Made by a program: the position numbers and the translations under genes. From positions 227,048-291,047 of the forward strand of contig NZ_MEEX01000007.1 of assembly GCF_001724605.1 (NCBI RefSeq): a DNA stretch of 64,000 bases, in the 5' to 3' direction. The notes under the pieces were generated by a model that saw only the letters and a list, made by a program, of their open reading frames with translations, ran no database searches and was not told the DNA's origin. Positions 16,171 through 28,135 of the stretch are shown here, piece by piece. The DNA is from Phenylobacterium sp. SCN 70-31. GTDB lineage: Bacteria > Pseudomonadota > Alphaproteobacteria > Caulobacterales > Caulobacteraceae. Position 1 is the stretch's first letter; each line of letters starts with the position of its first letter.

Positions 16171-16938
16171 ATGAGCGAGCGGCCAGAGGAGAAGCGAGGC
16201 GGCGAGAAGCCGGGCGTCTGCCTCGTGGTCGGGGTGGGCGAGGGGCTGGGCTCGGCCCTGGTCCGGGCCTTCGCCGCCGAGGGCTACGCCGTGGCGATGA
16301 CGCGCCGGCCGCGCAACCTCGAGGCGCTCCAGCCGCTGGCCGACGAGATTCGGGCGGCGGGCGGCGCGGCCCACCCGTTCGGCGTGGACGCACGGTCGGA
16401 AGAGGAGATGACCGCGCTGTTCGACACGATCGAGCGGGAGATCGGTCCGTTGGAGGTGGTGATCTTCAACATCGGCGCGAACGTGCGGTTCGGCATCCGC
16501 GAGACGACGGCGCGGGTGTTCACCAAGGTCTGGGAGATGGCGTGTTTCGGCGGGTTCCTGGCGGGACGGGAGGCGGCGCGGGTGATGGTTCCGCGCGGAC
16601 GAGGCACGATCCTGTTCACGGGCGCGACGGCCAGCGTCCGGGGCCGGGACGGCTTCGCGGCGTTCGCCTCGGCCAAGCACGGCCTGCGGGCGGTGGCCCA
16701 GAGCATGGCGCGCGAACTGGGGCCGCAGGGGATTCACGTGGCGCATGTGGTGGTGGACGGCCCGATCGACGGCGTCTTCATCCGCGGCCTGCGCGGCGGC
16801 GACGTGGACGACGCACTGGCCCGCGACGAGATCCTGAAACCCGAGGAGATCGCCGCCAGCTTCGTGGCGGTGCACCGCCAGGGCCGTTCGGCCTGGACGC
16901 ACGAACTGGACCTGCGCCCCTGGAAAGAGACCTGGTGA
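16171..16938 (+). CDS. SDR-family protein with Phe at the catalytic Tyr position
   Basis: A 255-residue short-chain dehydrogenase/reductase fold protein. The nucleotide-binding loop is GVGEGLGSAL (21-30) and the central motif is NIGAN (100-104, in place of NNAG). Ser145 of GATAS and Lys159 are kept, but the YxxxK tyrosine is Phe155 (FASAK). A normal SDR cannot do its usual proton relay without that Tyr, so the enzyme is either altered or uses another residue. The start is ATG 16171 with GGAGG five bases ahead; GTG 16165 overlaps the ribosome site. It runs in tandem with the isomerase gene 10 bases downstream, divergent from HxlR. Confidence 0.85.
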   Translation: MSERPEEKRGGEKPGVCLVVGVGEGLGSALVRAFAAEGYAVAMTRRPRNLEALQPLADEIRAAGGAAHPFGVDARSEEEMTALFDTIEREIGPLEVVIFNIGANVRFGIRETTARVFTKVWEMACFGGFLAGREAARVMVPRGRGTILFTGATASVRGRDGFAAFASAKHGLRAVAQSMARELGPQGIHVAHVVVDGPIDGVFIRGLRGGDVDDALARDEILKPEEIAASFVAVHRQGRSAWTHELDLRPWKETW

Positions 16939-16948
16939 GGAGACGCCC

Positions 16949-17560
16949 GTGGCGACCATCGACTTCATCTTCGACTTCGGCAGCCCGAACGGATACCTGT
17001 CCTGGAAGGTCCTGCCCGCGGCGGCGCGTCGGGCCGGGGCGGAGATCAACCTGATCCCCTGCCTGCTGGGCGGTATCTTCAAGGCCACCAACAACCGCTC
17101 GCCGATGGAGGCGTTCGGAGAGGTGAGGGGCAAGCTGGCCTACGAGGCGCTGGAGACCCGGCGTTTCGTGGAGAAGCACGGCCTCACGTCCTACAGGCCG
17201 AACCCGCACTTCCCGGTGAACACGCTGCTGATCATGCGTGGCCTGATCGCCGCCCGGAGGGCGGGGATGGGCGACGCCTATCTGGAAGCCGTCCTCAAGG
17301 CGATGTGGGAGGACGGCGAGAAGATGGACGACCCGCAGGTCGTGGCCGGGGTGCTCTCGGCCGCCGGCCTGGACGCCCGGGCCCTGCTGGCCGCGACCCA
17401 GGACCCCGAGGTGAAGGCCGAACTGGTGGCCAACACAGAGGCGGCGGTGGCGCGTGGCGTCTTCGGCATTCCGACCTTCTTCGTCGGCGACGAGATGTTC
17501 TTCGGCAAGGACCGGCTCGAACAGGTGGAAGACGAGGCGCGACGGCGGGCGGCTGCCTGA
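16949..17560 (+). CDS. DsbA-like 2-hydroxychromene-2-carboxylate isomerase family protein
   Basis: A 203-residue thioredoxin-fold protein of the HCCA isomerase / kappa-GST group, which in aromatic degradation converts hydroxychromene carboxylates using glutathione. Recognisable are IDFIFDFGSPNGYLSWKVLP (Ser at the catalytic position instead of the DsbA CxxC), PCLLGGIFKATNN, the helical insertion, and the conserved C-terminal ARGVFGIPTFFVGDEMFFGKDRLEQV. It starts with GTG at 16949, ten bases after the SDR stop, with GAGGAG ahead. Pairing with an SDR and an HxlR regulator suggests catabolism or detoxification of an aromatic or quinone compound, which is inference. Confidence 0.87.
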   Translation: MATIDFIFDFGSPNGYLSWKVLPAAARRAGAEINLIPCLLGGIFKATNNRSPMEAFGEVRGKLAYEALETRRFVEKHGLTSYRPNPHFPVNTLLIMRGLIAARRAGMGDAYLEAVLKAMWEDGEKMDDPQVVAGVLSAAGLDARALLAATQDPEVKAELVANTEAAVARGVFGIPTFFVGDEMFFGKDRLEQVEDEARRRAAA

Positions 17561-17637
17561 TCGGCGCCGCGGCGTCAGGCTGGCCAATTGCTCCATGGCG
17601 CGCTGAGATGTCCGCGACTGGCGACACGGAGACGGGA

Positions 17638-18228
17638 ATGGAGCGGGGATCGGCGCGGGCTTTCGGGCCGGAGGTGGCCGTGGACGTGGGGGCCTTCATA
17701 CACCCCACGGCCCAGGTCTATGGCCGGGTGAGGGTCGCCGCCGGGGCGTCGATCTGGCCCAACGTGGTCGTCCGCGCCGAGTCGCAGGAGGTGGTGATCG
17801 GCGCGCGGACCAACATCCAGGACTTCGTGATGATCCATGTGGGCGCGGGGACGGGCACCATCGTGGGCGAGGACTGCTCCATCACCCATCATGTGACCCT
17901 GCACGGCTGTCGGATCGGCGACCGGGTGCTGGTGGGCATCGGAGCGACGGTGATGGACGGCTGCGAGATCGGCGACAATTCGATTATCGCCGGACATGCG
18001 TTCCTGAAGGAAGGCACGGTGATCCCGCCGAACTCGATCGTCATGGGCGCGCCCGCAAGGGTGGTGCGAGAGCGCGACAGCGCGGCCGCCAACGCCTTCA
18101 ACGCCTGGATGTACCGCGAGAACGCCGAGGCCTATGCGGCCGGCGAGCATCGTCTGTGGAGCACGGCCGCGTTCGGAGAGCGGGCGCGTGTCGAGAGGGC
18201 GCGGCTGGAGGCCCTGCATCATCCCTGA
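17638..18228 (+). CDS. Gamma-carbonic anhydrase-like hexapeptide protein
   Basis: A 196-residue left-handed beta-helix protein of the gamma-carbonic anhydrase/PaaY family. Hexapeptide repeats start at AFIHPTAQVYGRVRVAAGASIWPNVVVRAE and run to about residue 150, ending in the family SIVMGAPARVVRE and a C-terminal helix. Three His positions for the trimer-interface zinc are visible: one in FVMIHVGAG and two in SITHHVTLHG. Whether it is a carbonic anhydrase or a thioesterase-like PaaY protein cannot be told. I prefer the ATG at 17638 (GGAGACGGGA upstream); ATG 17608 would add ten unconserved residues. It lies 77 bases after the isomerase gene. Confidence 0.82.
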   Translation: MERGSARAFGPEVAVDVGAFIHPTAQVYGRVRVAAGASIWPNVVVRAESQEVVIGARTNIQDFVMIHVGAGTGTIVGEDCSITHHVTLHGCRIGDRVLVGIGATVMDGCEIGDNSIIAGHAFLKEGTVIPPNSIVMGAPARVVRERDSAAANAFNAWMYRENAEAYAAGEHRLWSTAAFGERARVERARLEALHHP

Positions 18229-18313
18229 GCGGGTGTGTCGGCCGGGCTGAAGCGCCAGGCCGGAGACGGCGCGCCGTCGTCTCACCGTCGCAAACTTCGG
18301 CTACTCCGGAAGC

Positions 18314-19162
18314 GTGGAAACGCGGGTGGCGATCGCGGCGCTGTCGGCGCTGGCGCACGAGGGGCGGATGGCGGTCTTCCGCCTGCTGGTGCGGGCGGGC
18401 CCCGGGGGTATGCCCGCGGGCGAGATCGCGCGCGCCGCCGGCATGCTGGCGAACACCCTGTCGAGCAATCTGGGAATCCTGGTCGCCGCGGGGCTCGTGA
18501 CGTCCCGGCGGGAGGGGCGCTCGGTCATCTACGCCGCCGTCTACGGAGAGGCGCGGCGGCTGCTCGAATACCTGGTGGACGACTGCTGCGGCGGGCGCCC
18601 CGAGATCTGCGCCGCGCTGCCGCCTCCCGCGCCGTCCCAAGCCGCCGTTCAACGGGCGATCGAGACCGTGTTCGTCTGCGCCGGCGACCCGGCGCGGGCG
18701 ATGCTGGCGGCGGCCCTGATGAACACCCTGTCCGACGGTCGCTTCCACGCGCGGGCCGCGACGCTCGCCGATCAGACGCCGGCGGATCCGCACGTCAAGC
18801 CGCTGCTCCGGGCGCTGGGCGTGGAGGAAAATGAGGTGGCCGCCGTCCCGCTGGCGAGCCTGACCGGTCCCGATGCGCCGCCCGTCGCCTTCGCCATCAC
18901 CGTCTGCGCCGAGGCCGTCCGGGCTCCCAGGCCGGTGTGGCCCGGCCAGCCGATCACGGCCCAATGGGATATTCCCGATCCGGCCGCGGCGACGGGGACG
19001 CCGGTCGAGATGGCGGCCGCATTCCGCGAAGCCGCCCGACGTCTGCGAAACCGGATCGAGTTGTTGCTCGCTCTGCCGATGGACAAGCTGGACCGCCTGG
19101 CGTTGCACGCCCGGACGTACGAGATCGGTCGCGGAACCGAGATCGCCGACGGTGAGACCTGA
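18314..19162 (+). CDS. ArsR-type regulator fused to a low-molecular-weight phosphatase-like domain
   Basis: A 282-residue two-domain protein. The N-terminal ArsR/SmtB winged helix (about 1-90) shows ALSALAHEGRMAVFRLLVRAG, ANTLSSNLGILVAAGLV and REGRSVIYA; just after it are CC and C residues (91-99). The C-terminal domain (about 115-270) resembles arsenate reductase/LMW-PTP: FVCAGDPARAM keeps the Cys122-X5-Arg128 loop, though the canonical GNS is GDP, and PITAQWDIPDPAA matches the family WxxPDP motif. Start is GTG 18314. Such fusions occur with ars operons, but no ars gene is adjacent. It may sense and act on arsenate or a phosphorylated ligand; this is inferred. Confidence 0.8.
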   Translation: METRVAIAALSALAHEGRMAVFRLLVRAGPGGMPAGEIARAAGMLANTLSSNLGILVAAGLVTSRREGRSVIYAAVYGEARRLLEYLVDDCCGGRPEICAALPPPAPSQAAVQRAIETVFVCAGDPARAMLAAALMNTLSDGRFHARAATLADQTPADPHVKPLLRALGVEENEVAAVPLASLTGPDAPPVAFAITVCAEAVRAPRPVWPGQPITAQWDIPDPAAATGTPVEMAAAFREAARRLRNRIELLLALPMDKLDRLALHARTYEIGRGTEIADGET

Positions 19163-19277
19163 GGCGCCTCCCCGCCCGGCGCGACGGCCTGTCCCAGGGG
19201 GGCGTGTCGGATTCTTCTGGACAGACCGACGGAAAGCCCTCGCCATAGTTCCGGGGACAGGGACGGAGACAAGCCGG

Positions 19278-20027
19278 ATGTCGACGACGCCCGCAAACGA
19301 CGACGCACGACCGAAGGGTCGGGTGAACATCTCGGACCAGGATCTGGAGGCCTATGTCGCCGACCGCCTGGGGGCCGGACGGCGGCTGGAGGTCGAGGGC
19401 TTCCTGGCCTGCAACCCCGATCTCGCCGCCCGGGTGATGACCGAGAGGCACAGGCGCGGCCGTCGCCAGGGAGGGTTTCAAGCGGGGCTTCTGCGGCCGT
19501 CGTGGGGCCGTGTGGCCGCGGCGGGGGTCGCCGCCTGTGTGATGTCGGCCGCAGTGGGCTGGCACGCCGCGGCCCAGCCCCCGGTGACGGCGCACTGGCG
19601 AGAAGCCGATGGAGACGCCGCGCCGCGCTATGTGGAGGACGCGCTGGAATCGCGGCTGGCCGCTCGCGTCCGCGCCGTGATGGTGTCGCAGACCGATACG
19701 CCGGTGTTGGACGCTGCCGAGGTGGAGCGCGCGCTCAAGGTGCGGATTCCACGGCTGCCGGAGGGTTGGCGGGTGGTGGACGCCCAGATCTACCCCTCCG
19801 ACGACGGACCGGCGCTGAACGTGATCGTCACGACAGCGCTCGGGGGGCGCCTGCATCTCTTTGTGGTCAAGGCCAACGCGTCGGTCTCGGCGTCGCCCGT
19901 GCTCGCCCGCAATGGGCGCGACGCCGTGGCCTACTGGGAACGGGGAGCGTCGGCCTATGTGCTCCTGGCCGACTCGCCGGGCGTGGACCTGTTGCAGGAA
20001 GCGCGCACCCTGGCCCGATCGGGCTGA
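19278..20027 (+). CDS. Anti-sigma-factor-like membrane protein
   Basis: A 249-residue protein with an N-terminal helical segment of the anti-sigma type (ISDQDLEAYVADRLGAGRRL followed by a helix ending ACNPDLAARV, about 15-55), a single membrane helix near 75-98 (RVAAAGVAACVMSAAVGWHAA) and a periplasmic domain. No HxxxCxxC zinc motif is seen, so it would be of the zinc-free class (RskA/RsiW-related). The C-terminal half is mostly beta strands (VVDAQIYPSDDGPALNVIV, GRLHLFVVKANASVS), ending in a Ser/Ala/Tyr-rich segment with SAYVLLADSPGVDLLQEAR. No ECF sigma gene is beside it, which is odd for a cognate pair. Start ATG 19278. Confidence 0.6.
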   Translation: MSTTPANDDARPKGRVNISDQDLEAYVADRLGAGRRLEVEGFLACNPDLAARVMTERHRRGRRQGGFQAGLLRPSWGRVAAAGVAACVMSAAVGWHAAAQPPVTAHWREADGDAAPRYVEDALESRLAARVRAVMVSQTDTPVLDAAEVERALKVRIPRLPEGWRVVDAQIYPSDDGPALNVIVTTALGGRLHLFVVKANASVSASPVLARNGRDAVAYWERGASAYVLLADSPGVDLLQEARTLARSG

Positions 20028-20079
20028 CGGGCGGCGGGGCGGGGTTGGCCCCGGCCTCGGGGCCGCCTAGCTAAGGCGC

Positions 20080-21696
20080 ATGCACCTGGATCTTCATGCT
20101 GGCGAGAGCGCGGCCGAACTGACCGCCGAAGCCTGCGTCGTCGGCGGCGGGGTCGCCGGAATCACCACGGCGCGCCGACTGCTGGAACTGGGCTGGTCGG
20201 TCGTGCTGTTGGAGAGCGGGGGGCTGGACTACGAGCCGGCGACGGCGGCGCTGAACGCCGGCGAGAACATCGGTGAGACCTATTACGACCTCGAGGACGC
20301 GCGCCTGAGGTTCTTCGGCGGTACGACGGCCATCTGGGGCGGTCGCGTCGCCGAGTTGGACCCCATCGATCTGGAGCGTCGGGACTGGGCTCCTCATACG
20401 GGCTGGCCGATCGCCTGGCGCGACCTGGAATCCTACTATCGCCCCGCGCGTCGGATGTTCGGCGTGGCGGAAGAGGCCGCCGCGGCCGCCGATCTGTTGG
20501 CCGCCGGCGCCGCGCCGCCCGCACTGGACCCTTCGCGACTGGAACTGGGCGTCTGGAGCTTCGACCGGAAGTTCAACCGCTTCGTCTTCGCCGAGTGCCG
20601 CGACCTGATCGCGCATCCAAGGTGCCGGATCGTGACCCACGCGACGGTGACCGAGATCGAACTCGATGGCGGTGGCCGGCAGGTGGCCGGGCTGAAGGTC
20701 GCCTCGCTGTCGGGGCGCCGGCTGACGGTGCGCGCACGCGCCTATGTCCTGGCGGCCGGCGGCATGGAGAATCCGCGGCTGCTGCTGGCCTCCAGGTCGG
20801 TGGCGGAGGCGGGGATCGGCAACGGCCACGACCAGGTCGGGCGCTACTTCATGGAGCATCCGCATGCGCGCGGCGGCCGCGTCCTGGGACGCGGCGTGTG
20901 GAGCCTGCTGAGGGCCTTCGGCCGCACCCATCGCCTGGGCGTGCAGGAAGTGGCGGGGCTCATCAAACCCAGCGCCGCCCTCCAGGCCGAGAAGGGGATT
21001 CTCAACAGCTCTCTGACCATCGCCGCGCGACAACCGGCGGGTTCGGCCGAAGCCTGGGGCATGGCGACCTACAACCGTATCAAGCACAACGTCGCGCCCA
21101 CGCGGGGCGGCCGCGCGATGTGGATGGTGACGAAGACCGCCGCGCGCTGGGCGCAACAGCGAATCGATCCGGCGCGGCCGTGGCTTCTGCACCAGCTGGG
21201 CCTGCGCGACGTGGCCCTGGTGGTCCGCGCCGAGCAGGCGCCCAATCCCGAGAGCCGCGTGCTGCTGACCGACCGCACCGACCCGCTGGGTGTGCCGCGC
21301 GTGGCCCTGGACTGGCGGATGACCGAACTGGACGTGCGCAGCGTGGCCGTTCTGGTGGAGACGCTTGACGCCGAGCTGCGCCGCCTGGGCCTGGGACGGA
21401 TCGACGTGCCGGACTGGCTGGCGGATCCGGCCGGCGGCTGGCGGACCGATCCGTTGATCAGCGCCCACCCTATCGGCGGATATCACCATATGGGCACGAC
21501 CCGCATGTCCGCCGACCCGCGCTCGGGCGTGGTGGACCCGCACGGTCAGGTGCACGGTGTCGAAAACCTCTTCGTGGTGGGCAGTTCGGTGTTCCCCACC
21601 TCGGGCTGGGCCAACCCCACCCTGACGATCGCGGCGCTCGCCCTGAGGACGGCCGACCGGATCGAAGGTCGAGCGACCGCCTTCCGCGCCGCCTGA
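20080..21696 (+). CDS. GMC family FAD-dependent oxidoreductase
   Basis: A 538-residue flavoprotein of the glucose-methanol-choline family, close to the bacterial gluconate/fructose dehydrogenase-type large subunits. The FAD Rossmann motif is ACVVGGGVAGITTARRLLELGWSV with VVLLESGG for the ribose-binding acid. FFGGTTAIWGGRV and LAAGGMENPRLLLAS are family segments. The C-terminal catalytic block reads GGYHHMGTTRMS (His-His at the active site) and later VVGSSVFPTSGWANPTLTIAALALR. No signal peptide, and no cytochrome or small (Tat) subunit gene adjacent, so the electron acceptor is unclear. The ATG is 52 bases after the anti-sigma-like gene. Substrate unknown. Confidence 0.88.
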   Translation: MHLDLHAGESAAELTAEACVVGGGVAGITTARRLLELGWSVVLLESGGLDYEPATAALNAGENIGETYYDLEDARLRFFGGTTAIWGGRVAELDPIDLERRDWAPHTGWPIAWRDLESYYRPARRMFGVAEEAAAAADLLAAGAAPPALDPSRLELGVWSFDRKFNRFVFAECRDLIAHPRCRIVTHATVTEIELDGGGRQVAGLKVASLSGRRLTVRARAYVLAAGGMENPRLLLASRSVAEAGIGNGHDQVGRYFMEHPHARGGRVLGRGVWSLLRAFGRTHRLGVQEVAGLIKPSAALQAEKGILNSSLTIAARQPAGSAEAWGMATYNRIKHNVAPTRGGRAMWMVTKTAARWAQQRIDPARPWLLHQLGLRDVALVVRAEQAPNPESRVLLTDRTDPLGVPRVALDWRMTELDVRSVAVLVETLDAELRRLGLGRIDVPDWLADPAGGWRTDPLISAHPIGGYHHMGTTRMSADPRSGVVDPHGQVHGVENLFVVGSSVFPTSGWANPTLTIAALALRTADRIEGRATAFRAA

Positions 21697-21834
21697 TCCG
21701 GGCTGGATTAGGGCCCGATCCGGGCCTGCGGCGAGACGTCGCGGCGCGCGCGCCGTCCCCATGCCCCCGGCGTTCACGGTGTCGAAACCGGTTGCACGCC
21801 TAGGCTGCGCCGCGCCGGGAGCGCGCAGGGAGAC

Positions 21835-25320
<3,486 letters not shown>

Positions 25321-25327
25321 CGGCGGC

Positions 25328-25492
25328 TCAGGCCACCGGCGCCCGCAGGCGGCAGACGAGCCCGGCCGCATCGTACTCGACCTCGGCGGCGGCCCCCAGC
25401 TCTGCGCCGAGACGTCTCAGCAGACGTGACCCGAAGCCCTGGGTCGCGGCCGCGACACCGTCGGCCCCGCCGCCGATGGCGAAGGTCTCCCG
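25328..25492 (-). pseudogene. Remnant of an HWE histidine kinase C-terminus
   Basis: On the minus strand a frame ending TGA at 25328 encodes a tail that aligns with the last 50 residues of the HWE kinases in this window: GFGSRLLRRLGAELGAAAEV followed by EYDAAGLVCRLRAPVA, compared with GFGSRLLTQGVRGDLNGVAD and GGLVCRITAPL at 38817-40274. A weak RET match extends it to about 25492. Upstream the frame stays open but lacks any ATG/GTG/TTG start, shows no kinase motif (no N-box, no HWE His box) and runs into the next gene on the opposite strand. It is a decayed 3' fragment. Confidence 0.7.
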
Positions 25493-25626
25493 TACGATGC
25501 AAGCCCGAAGGGCTATGGCCGGCCAGCAGGGCGTTTCACAAGCGGCGGCGGCATGTTCGCGGATGACGGTCCCGTGTGCTTGTGGCTTGATCGCCGGGAT
25601 GGCCTCGGCTGTGCAGGTCCGGCGAT

Positions 25627-26976
25627 TTGACGAAGTCTGCTCCGACGTTCGATCCCGATGAGCGGCTGATCGCCGTGCTCGACAGCGTGAGCGACGTCTT
25701 CTACGCGCTGGACCGGTCGTTCCGCATCATCCTGTTCAACCGACGCGCCGAGGAGTTCTTCGGCCGTCCCAGGGACCAGATCCTGGGGCAGGTCCTCTGG
25801 AACCTCTATCCCGTGGAGCAGGGACCGGCCTTCGCGCAGATGATCCGCGACGCCATGAGCGACGGCCAGCCGCGCACGCTGAACGCGCGCTCCATCCTTC
25901 AGGCAGGACGCAGCCTGGAGGTGCGGATCGCTCCGATCGGGGACGAAGGCGTAGGCGTCTCCATCAACGACGTGACCGAGCGCGCCCGAGCCGAGCGCGA
26001 GCTGCGTCGCAGCGAGCGGCGGCTCAGTCTGGCCGTGGGGGCCAACCGGATCGGCATCTTCGACTGGCACATTCAGAGCGGGTCGATGGTCTGGAGCCCG
26101 GAGATGGAGGATATCTTCGGCCTCCCCCGTGGCGGCTTCGAAGGCCGCGCCGAGGACTTTCGCCGCCGGCTCGCGCCCGAGGACCTGGCGCGGATCGAGG
26201 CCGAGATCGAAGCGGCCCTGGCCGCAGGCGATCGGCAGGTCACGTTCGAATTCCGCATCCTCCGCGCCGATGGGGCGATCCGCTGGCTCGGGGGCGCGGC
26301 CCAGTTCGTCCTGGGCGACGACGGGAGCCCCGTCCGCATGGTGGGGACCCACGTCGACATCACCGACCGCAAGGTGGCCGAAGCGCATCAGCGACTGCTC
26401 ATCAACGAACTGAACCACCGGGTGAAGAACACGCTGGCCATCGTTCAGGGGATCGCCTGGCAGTCCCTTCGCATGGGCGGCGTCCCGGTCGAGGTGCGCG
26501 ACGCCTTCGAGGGGCGGCTGGCGGCGCTCTCCGCCGCTCACAACGTACTGACGCGTCAGAGTTGGGAGGCGGGGACGATCACCCATATCATCGAGGAGGC
26601 CACAGCGCCGCATCACGCCGGGGATGGCCGGCTCATCCTGTCGGGCCCCGCCCTCGACCTGGAGCCGAAGACGGCTGTGGCCCTCGGCCTGGCCATGCAC
26701 GAACTCGCGACAAACGCCGTGAAGCATGGCGCGCTGTCGGATCGGGAAGGGCGGGTGCGGATCACCTGGGCCGCGGGCGGCGGCGTCCTGCGCCTGACCT
26801 GGCGCGAGACGGGCGGTCCCCCCGTGCGGGCTCCGGTGCGCCGGGGGTTCGGGACGCGGCTGCTCGAGCAGGGGTTGGCGGCCGACCTGGGCGGTCGGGT
26901 CAATCTGGAATTCCTGCCCGAAGGCCTCGTCTGCACGGTGGAGGCGGACCTGGGCGAGACGTCTCCCGTAGTCTGA
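25627..26976 (+). CDS. PAS-PAS HWE-family sensor histidine kinase
   Basis: A 449-residue soluble kinase. PAS domains lie at about 10-120 (LDSVSDVFYALDRSFRIILF) and 135-250 (GANRIGIFDWHIQSGSMVWSPE). The HWE kinase domain has the phosphoacceptor His264 in LINELNHRVKNTLA, then FEGRLAALSAAHNVLTRQSWE, MHELATNAVKHGAL (N-box) and the family-defining WRETGGP. The ending GFGTRLLEQGLAADLGG is shared with the other HWE kinase and with the remnant at 25328-25492. The only start that fits is TTG 25627, with AGG nine bases ahead. HWE kinases often phosphorylate PhyR-type or single-domain response regulators; none is beside it. Confidence 0.9.
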   Translation: MTKSAPTFDPDERLIAVLDSVSDVFYALDRSFRIILFNRRAEEFFGRPRDQILGQVLWNLYPVEQGPAFAQMIRDAMSDGQPRTLNARSILQAGRSLEVRIAPIGDEGVGVSINDVTERARAERELRRSERRLSLAVGANRIGIFDWHIQSGSMVWSPEMEDIFGLPRGGFEGRAEDFRRRLAPEDLARIEAEIEAALAAGDRQVTFEFRILRADGAIRWLGGAAQFVLGDDGSPVRMVGTHVDITDRKVAEAHQRLLINELNHRVKNTLAIVQGIAWQSLRMGGVPVEVRDAFEGRLAALSAAHNVLTRQSWEAGTITHIIEEATAPHHAGDGRLILSGPALDLEPKTAVALGLAMHELATNAVKHGALSDREGRVRITWAAGGGVLRLTWRETGGPPVRAPVRRGFGTRLLEQGLAADLGGRVNLEFLPEGLVCTVEADLGETSPVV

Positions 26977-27010
26977 GACGTCCGCGGCCGGATGCGCAGG
27001 GCGAGGATCG

Positions 27011-28135
27011 TCAGGCCGCAGCGGCCTCCGATGTGTCGGAGCCGAGACTCAGCTCGAAGTCCTGCAAGGTGTCCATGAGCTGGATGATGTTGGCCGCCAG
27101 CGGCCGCCCGCGCGGAAACTGATAGCGCCAGTAGGTGGCGATGTGGCTGACGAGGCCGCAGCCTTCGCCCAGCGACAGAAACATGTCGGGCGACTTCAGC
27201 AGGAAGTCGCGGAAGGCCAGGGCGTTTCCATCCTGGGTGAGCTGGCCGAACACTTCGTCGTAGGTGTTGAGGTGGTTCATGACCGACTTCACCTGCCGCT
27301 CCATCTTCTGCCGCAGGCGCTGCTTGAGCTGTTCGAGCTCGACGGCCGTCTCGGAGTCGATGGGGCCGATCACCCGGACCTTGCCGAGTTCGGCGAACAC
27401 GTCCCGGAGATTGGCCCACAGGGTGTTCAGCACCCACTTGTAGTAGAGGAAGCCCTTCCAGGCGAAGATGCCTTCCTTGTAGTGCTCCTTCTCCAGGCGC
27501 AACGTCAGGCGCAGCGGTTCGAGGCGATCGTCGGTTCGGGCCGACAGCAGGGCCTCCACGAGGCGCGTGATGTTGCCTTCCTGGCCGTCGCTGTCGCGGT
27601 AGGCCAGCTCGATCAGCTTTGCGATCTCGGAGCCCACGAAGCGCTGCATCCGCGCGAGATCGGGCGCCGAGATCTCGAAGTAGGTGGTGCTGATGTCGAA
27701 GCCGCGGCGCTTCAGGTGTTCACGCAGGAGGAAGGGATCGAGCGACGGCAGTTCGTCCACCGCCTCCAGCACCGCCACGTCGCGGGCGAAATCGGGGAAG
27801 TCGCCGCGCAGTTCCTCGAAGATATCGAGCCAGCCGACCTCACCCACGAACAGCGACCGGCCGCCCAGGCCCAGGTCCGAGCGTTCGAAGGGGATGATGA
27901 GCTTGGTGGCCGAGAAGCGGAGGCGGTCGAAGGCCTCGCGCTCCTGCTCGCGCAGGCGATGGCGGACGATCACCGCGCCGTTGAGACTCTGGCCGATGAA
28001 GAAGGGGTTCTTCTCGTGCTCGGGATTGCCGTCGTTGCGCGCCGCGAGGGCGGCCAGATTCAAGACACGGCTGGTCGAGGCGGTCTTTTCCAGACCGCGC
28101 AAGCTGCGAAATGTCCTGTCGGATCCCCTGCCCAC
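27011..28135 (-). CDS. Uncharacterised conserved-looking protein
   Basis: I do not recognise the family. The 374-residue product has no signal peptide or membrane helix and is predicted by eye to be mainly helical. Notable patches are NPFFIGQSLNGAVIVRHRL, IPFERSDLGLGGRSLFVGE, the acidic DFARDVAVLEAVDELPSLDP, AWKGFLYYKWVLNTLWANL and a charged coiled-coil-like stretch (ELEQLKQRLRQKMERQVK). I chose GTG 28135 because AAGG lies eight bases ahead; TTG 28165 and GTG 28144 are alternatives. It stands alone on the minus strand, convergent with the HWE kinase and divergent from the SPOR gene. Its codon use and lack of internal stops argue it is real. Confidence 0.72.
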   Translation of the reverse strand: MGRGSDRTFRSLRGLEKTASTSRVLNLAALAARNDGNPEHEKNPFFIGQSLNGAVIVRHRLREQEREAFDRLRFSATKLIIPFERSDLGLGGRSLFVGEVGWLDIFEELRGDFPDFARDVAVLEAVDELPSLDPFLLREHLKRRGFDISTTYFEISAPDLARMQRFVGSEIAKLIELAYRDSDGQEGNITRLVEALLSARTDDRLEPLRLTLRLEKEHYKEGIFAWKGFLYYKWVLNTLWANLRDVFAELGKVRVIGPIDSETAVELEQLKQRLRQKMERQVKSVMNHLNTYDEVFGQLTQDGNALAFRDFLLKSPDMFLSLGEGCGLVSHIATYWRYQFPRGRPLAANIIQLMDTLQDFELSLGSDTSEAAAA

